DNA of 64,000 bases from Impatiens glandulifera (lineage: Eukaryota > Streptophyta > Magnoliopsida > Ericales > Balsaminaceae). Below the pieces are notes generated by a model. It was not told the origin of the DNA, did no database searches, and saw only the letters and a program-made list of their open reading frames with translations. The stretch spans positions 2,924,192-2,988,191 of the forward strand of contig NC_061867.1 of assembly GCF_907164915.1 (NCBI RefSeq), written 5' to 3'. This document shows, in pieces, positions 56,430 through 64,000 of this stretch. How positions within the stretch are numbered: position 1 is the stretch's first letter; each line of letters begins with the position of its first letter. Both the position numbers and the translations under genes were made by a program.

Positions 56430-59035
56430 TTCTATTCTTAATTATAAATATATTATGAGAAAGTGTGTGTTTTCTCTAGTGGCCTATTGTTGCTTATATA
56501 TAAAAATGAATGCATTAAAATGGGAAAATATGAATAAGCCTAATTATGTTAATCTTGAAATAAATTAAGGGTGATTATTATTATTTATTGATTTATTTCC
56601 TAAACAACTAGTAAATCCGAAAAATATTTATAAAATATTTAAGAGGTGTTAGTTAAAGATAATAATTAATTATTTTTAGATTCTGATTTATTACCTTTAA
56701 ATAATTATTAATATTATTTTTATTATTATTCCTTTTATTTAGTATTTTTTTACTATATTTAGTTAATTTGCTAAATTTGCAATATTATTTCTTAATGTAT
56801 TGTCGGGGTAAAGATGGGCTAATTCATATATACACCTCTTCAATTATGTACAAATTTTCAAATTAATCCTTAAAATATGTATTTCTAGAATTCTTTAAAA
56901 GAATATTAAGTCTTTTTTAAAAAAAAAAGTTTAATACCTAATTTGTTTAATTTATAATATGTCATGTGATTATGATGTAAACACAATAATATAAAAATAT
57001 ATATAAGGTGTTTAAAAAAATGGAGATAAATTTGGGAATATTAAAAATATGTATTATTTTCGTAAAAATGTTACTGTTTATCAATGAACAAAAAAATCAG
57101 TTCCACAATATTCTTTAAAAAATATCTCTCTACACATAAGATTTATTTTTCCGAGTTCTTCTGAAAGTGCTAAAGAAGGATGGAATCTTAGAAGATGGAG
57201 TTGATTTTGTCTATTTTAATGATGAATTTAATTAATAACAAAGAGTTCTATACAAGAAAATTTTTGGCATTAATTTTTACATTTGTTTTTGTACAAATAA
57301 TAATAGAAGTAGTTATAAAGATAGAGATGACTCGGTGTGTGCAATGTTTGCATCGGCTAAAACCCACACTATATGAATGTAGACATGTAGTTTACTTTAG
57401 GGAGTATCCTGCTATATATTCTTATCATTCTAATAGGTTAGACAAGATTATTGTAAAAACATTTTAAAAACAATAAACCTATATTGGATAAAATTATTTC
57501 ACCATAACAATGCAACTTTATTTAGATAGAAAAATTTAAGATAATGTTTTTATTTCACAAAAAATCATGAATTAAAAAAATATTATTTATGTGGAAAATG
57601 TTTGTTTTTAAATAGAGAAAACAATAAATATTGTTTGTACGCATTTTATTTTGTCCTCGTGTTTTTTAAAAAGCTTTGGTTTATTCGTAAGGATAATGTC
57701 ATAATACTTCTTTCCATTCGAAAGACCCGTTTTAAGGGTGGTTTGTACCATCCTAAAATTGGTTGGTCTCATACTTTACTTATCATTTCGTGTGCTCTGC
57801 CCATAGAAGGGACGTACCGAAGGACTTCAATGATAGACACAACCTCAGGTACACATTTTATGAAAAAGATTTTCACAAAAGTTATGTTATACAATCCTTG
57901 CTTACATTTTCTCTGAATCACATAAAAAAATATAACTAAAAATGTGTTTCGATCACAAGAATAACACAAATGTGATGTAAAAAACTCACATATTTCTTTC
58001 TTGGAGATCAATCTATAGATTCTTGTAGAAAGAAATTCACAAATGTCAGAAAATTTGCATGGAGAATTTTAAAATATTGAAGCCCCATTTATGAAACTAC
58101 AAAAAGTTAGAAATATTTTCAAAAATGTTTGAAAAATTCTGAAGATTTGTATGAATGTCATGAATAAATTTAAGAGCACGGTACACATGAGTTTGGATTT
58201 TTTTAGCGATAAAACTCCATATGTGAAAAACAGTTTTATTCCAAATATTCCATAAAATTTTGAAATATTTTGTGGAGGTCAAAATATTTTTTTGACATCA
58301 TGTAAATGTTTTATAATTTCTAGAATTCTGGGATTCGAGAAATTATTTTCCAAAGATAGTCTATTTTTCAAACAAGTCCTAATGTTGCGGAAAAATAATA
58401 TTTTTGACCATCCTGCATTTTTTAGATTTTTCTAAAATGATTTAGAAGCTTCAATCTATAAAAGAGGTTGTTTAATGTTAGAAGAACCAAACAAGCCTTA
58501 ATTAATGTTTAGAAATTTGAAATTTAATCTTTGTGATCAAAATTTTATCTTAAGAAAATTCGAGGGTAGATTTGGACGTTGACAAATAATTTAGGGGATG
58601 AAATAATTTTGAATTATTTAATATAATTCCAAATTAAAATTTCAGGGTGAAAATTGTACTTAAAAAAGTCTGGAGGCCTGAAAGAAGTAAACTGGAAATT
58701 CAGGGGTGAAAATAATTTCAGCTTATTTGAAATAAGTTGAAATATGAAAGTCTTACCCTAAAATTCAATGTTTATAAAGCTCAAGAACTGGATTGCAAAA
58801 CTATTGAAAGTTTGGATTTTCCCAATCGAAAGCTTCGTATTCTTCTTCCCCACCTCTTTCCCCGGTTTCCAAAGATCTAGTCTTGCACAAGAAATCTCTG
58901 AATGCAGCTTTTACAGTCGCAAAGACATCAAAAACTTCCTCACTTTGTCACGACTCATATAGTTGTAGCATGTGTCGAAGAATCGATAATTGAGAAATGC
59001 TTTATTCTAAATCGAAAATGCTTCCGATGAAGATC
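56430..59035. other. AT-rich unit block (unit IV)
   Basis: Paralogue of 17340-19935. A 90-codon plus frame (57195-57467) is open here and contains CVQCLHRLKPTLYECRHVVY, but has no recognised family and is interrupted in the other units. The uninterrupted MULE site is at about 58670. Confidence 0.55.
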
Positions 59036-59039
59036 AACT

Positions 59040-61145
59040 CGTCCACACCTTGTATCAATTGTATGGTACCATTACGACATGATGTCGTGTTAGATGACAA
59101 TCTATTTCTATATGATGTCGTGTTAGATGACAATCTATTTCTATATGTTTGGTACGTTCGTGAAATACATCATTATGAGCAATCTGCATTGCACTATTAT
59201 TATCATAAAAAAGTGGAATAGCAGCGGATGAAGGAACACCCATATCTTGAAGTAACCATTGTAGCCAGAGAAGCTCAGAGGTAGTCTCTGTAAGAGCATG
59301 ATATTCAGATTCTGTACTAGAACGAAAAACAACTGTTTGTTTCTTACTTCTACATGAAATGAGAGATGTTCCAAGAAAGAAACAATAGCTAGTAGTGAAT
59401 CGACGATCAGTTGGATCACTTGCCCAATTAGCATCAGAGTATGCTCGTAACTCTAGAAGAGATAAGTGAGAAAAATGTAGTCCATGAAATAAAGTTTCTT
59501 TAATATATCGTAATATACGAAAAACGAAAGAGAAATGAGTTGTATGAGGAGATGACATAAATTGACACATGATATGGACAACATATGCAATATCTGGCCG
59601 AGTGGCAGTAAGATATATAAGACTACCAACTAGTGTCGATAAAGTGTTTCATCACTTAGTGGAGTACCATCAGTAACAACCAAATGTTCTGTGAAGTCAA
59701 AGGGTGTGTTATCAACTTTTGTGTTAGTAATACCAACCCGAGATATGAGATCAGTTGCGTACTTAGTTTGTAAAAAATAGTAACCGACTTTGTGAGAAGT
59801 TATTTCAAGTCCCAAGAAATAACTTAAATGTGCAAGATCTTTCATTTCAAATTGTTGATGTAGAAAATTCTTGAGATTGCGAATTCCATTTGTGTCATCA
59901 TTATTACTTATCATGTCATCCATATAAAGTAAAAGTAAGGTACAACCTTGATCTGTTTTGCGCAAAAACAATGCATGATCATAAGAACTGGATTTGAAAC
60001 CAAGATTACCAATAGTGTAGCTAAATTTGGTGAACCACTCCCTAGGAGCTTGTTTGAGACCATAAAGAGCTTTGCGGAGTACAAACTTTATTTGGAGGAT
60101 GATCATATCCAGGTGGAGGTTGCATATACACTTCTTCTATTAGTTCACCATTAATGAATGTATTTTTGACATCAATTTCAAATTGTTGCCATCTTTTGCT
60201 AGCAGCTACTACAATGAGTCTACGAATCGAGGTCAATCGATCTACAGGGGAAAATGTTTCTTCATAATCAATACAATATTCTTGAGTATATCCCTTATCA
60301 ACAAGGCGAGCTTTATATCCTTCAACTGAACCATCTGCTCGTGTCTTAATTTTAAAAACCCATTTATAACCAACGACTGACTTATGTGAAGATAAATCAA
60401 CCAAGTCCCAAGTTTTTGTCTTGGAAAAGTGCTTGTAATTCTTCTATCATTGCTTGCTTCCATAAAGGGTTAGAGTTGGCTTTGCGAAAAGTACGAGGTT
60501 CATAGAGAGAGACTATAGTTGAGTACACATGATAGTTACGAAGACGACAGAAGGTCGGCTTACATGATTGGTACGAAGAGGAGGTGGTGGCGGTGATGGT
60601 GGAATATAAGAAGATTCTTGAATGATATGATCAGATGAGGTATGTTCCAGATTTTGAGATGGAGAAGATGTCGATGTAGGAAATACGGATGAAGTTGAGT
60701 CGCATGAGTTGTGAAATGGTCCTATACAAGAAATATCAAGAAACAGAGGTATGGTAGGATCACGAAAAAATTGAGTAGGAGGTTCATTAACTCTAAATTT
60801 AGATATAGTTGAAAACATTTTATGTTCCCAAAATCATACATGACGAGTGATAAGAAGACGTTGAGATAATGGATCCCAACACCTATATCCTTTGTGTTCG
60901 ATTCCATAACCTAAGAAACAACATAATCGAATTCGAGGTTCAAATTTATTTTATTCATGAGGTTGTATTAAAAAAAACACATCCAAAAACTTTGAGAGTT
61001 TAATAATTCGGAGATCGATTAAAAAGACGTTAAAAGGAGAGATGTTACATATGATGGGAGAAGGAATGCAATTGATAGTATAAATAGCGGTGAAAACTAC
61101 TTCTCCCCAAAAGTTATCGAGACAAGAAGACGAGATGAGAAAGGC
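59040..61145 (-). pseudogene. Truncated Ty1/copia pol relic (unit IV)
   Basis: RNase H block 59055-59570, RT blocks 59630-60106 and 60042-60404, linker 60513-60818, integrase end to 61140. Same frame breaks as unit III, plus further substitutions (for example DYEETFSPVDRL). It includes the 33-bp RNase H duplication. Confidence 0.84.
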
Positions 61146-61250
61146 TACAACTTGGCTTCTAGGCTTCTTTTGAACTTGAACAATTGCTCTGGTTGCAGTC
61201 TGCCAAGTATAATTAAATTGAACTTCTTACACGGACTTGATAAATGTTTC

Positions 61251-62609
61251 TGTAAAAATATATAAGAAGATTGTATTCAATGATATCTGAATTACATAGA
61301 GTATGTCTATTATATAGACATTAAATTAAACTTATAAGGAAACTAATATAATATAATTATATAATAATATAATATCGACATTATCACAATATATCATATT
61401 GTAATAATATTTTACATATATTATCAAATTATATTATATCTCCAATATATTAATTAATTTTATTTATTACACCTGCAATTGAAGTAGGTGGGTGATGTAT
61501 ATTGAGATTGGATCAAAACTCTTCAAAAACAACTCTCAGAAGTCCCTTCGTGATGATATCTGCAACTTGATAATGTATGAAGAAGTCAATTCAGCGGTAA
61601 GTGTTGATGAAGTTGAGAATGCAAAATGAAAGGAAAATAAAAGGGTAGAGGCTGCTGAAAATGAAGCCGAGGAGGCAATTATTCTAGATGCAGAAGATAC
61701 AAACAAACTAGGAAAAGTTGGTGCAGTTGAAGTTGAACTCGAATAAACCCCAAAAAGTGATGGTGTAGTAGACGAAGTCGAAGAAGGTGTCTCAGTCAGA
61801 GTAGCAGTAGATGAATGTCGAAGCGCTACTAAAGTCGCAAATGATCCAAAAGTAGATGCACCAAAAGAAGACGCTGATGCACTAGTTGCCATCCCAAAAG
61901 AAGGAGGTAGCGAAGAACTAACGACGGTTGATCCAAATCCTAATGGAGTGGAGGTTGTGGAAGTCAATGTGTTGGTTAATCCAGATTTGAAAGTAGCAGA
62001 GGCTCCAATTGCGTCAAATCCAAAGGAAGATGTGGAAGCAGCTGAAGCCGAGGCACTAGTTGTTCCAAAGGAATGTGTGGAAGCAGCTAAAACCGAGGCA
62101 CCCGTTTTTCTGAATCCGAAGGCAAGGGCACCACTTGCTTCAAAGCCAAAGAAACTAGCGGAAGCGGATGAAACTAGGGTTAAGGTTTGAATAAGACATA
62201 GGAAATGATGAACTGAATGACGAAGAAGATGAGGTAGTGGACGACACAAAGGAGAGTAGCGAAGAGGAAGCAAAAGAAATGTAGAGAGGTAGTAGAACTT
62301 TATTTGAGCCCTCCATCAATGGCTTAAAGTAACCATTGATGGAGGAAGCGAAAGACTATATTTTGTGTGCTCAAGGACAAAATTTTGGCTTTGATATAAT
62401 GTAAGAATATAAAAGGAGATTGTATTAAACGATCTCTGAAATACATAGGGTATGTCTATTATTTAGACATTAAATTAGACTTATAAGGAAACTAATATAA
62501 TATAATAATATAATATCGATATTATAACAATGTATCATATTTTGATAATATCTTACATATATTATTATTATATTATATCTCCAATATATTAGATTGATTA
62601 TATTTATTA
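61251..62609 (-). mobile_element. Small LTR retroelement carrying an FG-nucleoporin-like fragment (copy B)
   Basis: LTRs are 61251-61471 (221 bp) and 62400-62609 (210 bp) with GTTTC target duplications at 61246-61250 and 62610-62614. At 1,359 bp it is 18 bp longer than copy A. Flanks and target duplications are the same as copy A, so it spread with the segmental duplication and was not inserted independently. Confidence 0.82.
61536..62273 (-). pseudogene. Captured FG-repeat nucleoporin-like fragment, copy B
   Basis: A 245-codon frame with the same FG motifs as copy A, plus six extra codons (FGFRKT) that account for the 18-bp length difference and restore one more FG repeat. Other differences include Leu-Pro-Pro before SFGMAT and Val for Gly in SLFVSS. 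The frame has stayed open in both copies despite being inside a transposon. Like copy A it lacks an in-frame ATG at its start. Confidence 0.65.
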
Positions 62610-62614
62610 GTTTC

Positions 62615-62668
62615 ATCTTCTTTATTATTCATAATGCACCAACTCTTTTTCTTTTCCATTTTTGGTAG
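62615..62668 (-). pseudogene. RRP6-like relic stub (unit V)
   Basis: The sequence TTATTCATAATGCACCAACT to TTTTTGGTAG matches the start of the unit II relic and is cut by the copia LTR at 62669. Confidence 0.6.
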
Positions 62669-62980
62669 TGTTAGAATCCAAACCACAATAAAAGAGAATA
62701 AAAGCGATAAAGAAGAACGAACACCAAGATTACGTGGAAAACCCTTTACGGGTGAAAAACCACGGGCAGAAGAGAAGATTTCACTATAACGAAGATTGTA
62801 CAGAATTTTGGTGGACAACGTAAAACTGTATATGAGAAAAGACGGCCGCATTCTCTATATATTGTCTAACCCTAGAATATGATGTAAATTAAAAGGGATC
62901 AGACCCATTAAGACTACATGTCCATACAGTGTGGACAAAGCCCGTTGACCCAACAAGAATTCGGGCCACAAACTCTAACA
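62669..62980 (-). repeat. 3' LTR of the right-edge copia element
   Basis: 312 bp bounded by TGTTAGA and TCTAACA. It begins exactly where unit V homology stops and ends exactly at the purine tract. Confidence 0.85.
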
Positions 62981-63064
62981 ATCTCCACCTTGAAACGAAT
63001 TCCAATCTTTGATAGCATAACCACAAAATTAAACCTCTTCCACCAAAGCCCCTAAGGGCATAAC

Positions 63065-64000
63065 TCAGCAATGAAGACCAATCAAGTTCAAGCAATGCTC
63101 AAACTTGGTAATAGGAAGTGACTTGGTCATCATATCTGCAGGATTATTGTGTGTACTCACCTTGCTCACAACAATATCACCACGAGCAATCACATCACGC
63201 ACAAAATGATATCGTACATCAATGTGCTTAGTCCTCCAGTGAAACATCTGATCCTTTGTCAGAAAAATAGCACTCTGGCTATCACAAAAGATTGTAGAAA
63301 TCTGTAAATCATCACTAAGTTCGCCAAACAAGCCTTTCATCCAAATTGCTTCTTTGCAAGCTTCTGTAATCGCCATATACTCTGCCTCTGTAGTAGACAA
63401 AGCAACTGTAGCCTGCAACATAGCCTACCAACTAATAGCGCAACCACCAACACAAAAAATATAACCAGACAATGATCTTCTCTTATCAAGATCTCCAGCG
63501 TAATCTGAATCAACGTAACCGACAACTCCATCTCTACTTTTCCCAAACTGTAAACAAACATCAGTAGAACCACATAAGTATCTGAGAATCCACTGAACTG
63601 CTTTCCAATGTTCCTTACCTGGGGTTGCCATATATCTACTAACAACACTAACTGCATATGCTAAGTCAGGTCGTGAACAAACCATAGCATACATAAGGGA
63701 GCCAACGGCACTAGAGTATGGCACTCGCGACATATAATCATCATCAATATCTGACTGTGGTGGCAAAGAAGACGAAAGTCTAAAATGAGCAACTAGTGGA
63801 GTACTTACCGGCTTGGCACTTTGCATGTTAAACCTACTAAGGACTTTCTCGATGTATCTCTTTTGACTTATGTATAATTTACCAGCCGGTCGATCTCTAA
63901 GAATCTCCATTCCAAGCATCTTCTTTGCTGCACCTAAATCTTTCATCTCAAACTCGCTACTCAACTGTGCTTTCACCTTTCTGACCTCTCTCTGATCTTT
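63065..64000 (-). pseudogene. Copia RT-RNase H C-terminus with a single nonsense codon
   Basis: Minus-strand reading gives RT C-terminal sequence (SSEFEMKDLGAAKKMLGMEI, MQSAKPVSTPL), the linker YSSAVGSLMYAMVCSRPDLA, and RNase H ([61 protein letters not shown]) to a normal stop at 63065. One in-frame TAG at 63425-63427 replaces the Lys usually found in the ISWKAxLQ motif. Both sides are otherwise intact and in the same frame, so this is a recently inactivated element. The protein continues past the window edge. Confidence 0.88.

Larger units (their letters stand above)
54346..61145. repeat. Array unit IV
   Basis: About 6.8 kb with the complete unit order and no large insertion. It is closest to unit I overall: the same deletion state of the small LTR element, the same TPD1-like variant and the same RNase H duplication. 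Confidence 0.8.
61146..62668. repeat. Array unit V, truncated by a copia insertion
   Basis: Starts with the standard unit edge (CTACAACTTGGCTTCTAGG), contains the complete small LTR element and the first 54 bp of the RRP6-like relic, and stops abruptly at 62668 where an LTR begins. Confidence 0.78.
62669..64000 (-). mobile_element. Ty1/copia element (Tork/Tnt1-like), partial, runs off the right edge
   Basis: The 3' LTR is 62669-62980 (312 bp; TGTTAGAATCC.. to ..CTCTAACA, palindromic ends). The polypurine tract AAGGTGGAGAT on the element strand abuts it. RNase H and RT follow on the minus strand. It interrupts array unit V; the 5' part and second LTR lie outside the window, so the target duplication (left side GGTAG) cannot be checked. 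Confidence 0.9.

Overview
The window looks like nuclear DNA of a dicot plant. It is strongly AT-rich, genes have short GT-AG introns, and it carries two plant nsLTP-like genes, TPD1-like cysteine-rich peptide genes, several Ty1/copia elements, a Mutator-like element (MULE) and a CACTA end. I do not name a species. No rRNA, tRNA or CRISPR was seen. All exon models are read from splice signals and frame only.

Layout. 1-1150 is a degenerate tandem repeat with a 51-bp period. 1151-8060 is AT-rich spacer with two tandem minus-strand lipid-transfer-protein-like genes (5023-5469 and 6781-7958). Both encode 115 aa and share a phase-1 intron and a tiny last exon. 8060-15250 is spacer with a CACTA terminus (9123-9420), the end of a second MULE (12432-12720) and decayed pieces of the repeat unit that dominates the rest.

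From about 15.25 kb to 62.67 kb the window is a tandem array of a 6-7 kb unit. In plus-strand order a unit holds a small LTR element or its remnant, an RRP6-like exosome-exonuclease relic, a truncated TPD1-like relic, a TPD1-like gene on the minus strand, an AT-rich block, and a truncated copia pol relic. Three TPD1-like copies are open (16759-17310, 24559-25111, 55861-56410) and one has a 1-nt frameshift (49341-49890). The units are mosaics: markers near TPD1 group the copies differently from markers in the copia relic, which suggests unequal crossing-over or gene conversion.

Two insertions in the array carry host-derived sequence. (1) A 1.34-1.36 kb LTR element (22152-23492 and 61251-62609) has an FG-nucleoporin-like fragment between its LTRs and identical GTTTC target duplications. 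(2) A 12,082-bp MULE (27778-39859) has nearly identical ~390-bp terminal inverted repeats (TIRs) and carries three genes: a 229-aa tandem-BRCT gene of BRCA1/BARD1 type, an 808-aa MuDR-type transposase, and on the other strand a 1176-aa DUF1985/Ulp1-protease gene containing a run of tandemly copied phase-0 mini-exons. Long hairpins sit just upstream of the TATA box of each of the three genes. Paralogous units supply uninterrupted copies of the insertion site.

A 4.3-kb copia element with a shrunken gag (44205-48500) lies between units; its empty site is at 12028-12032. The window ends inside another copia element (62669 to the edge) with a 312-bp 3' LTR and one nonsense codon in pol.
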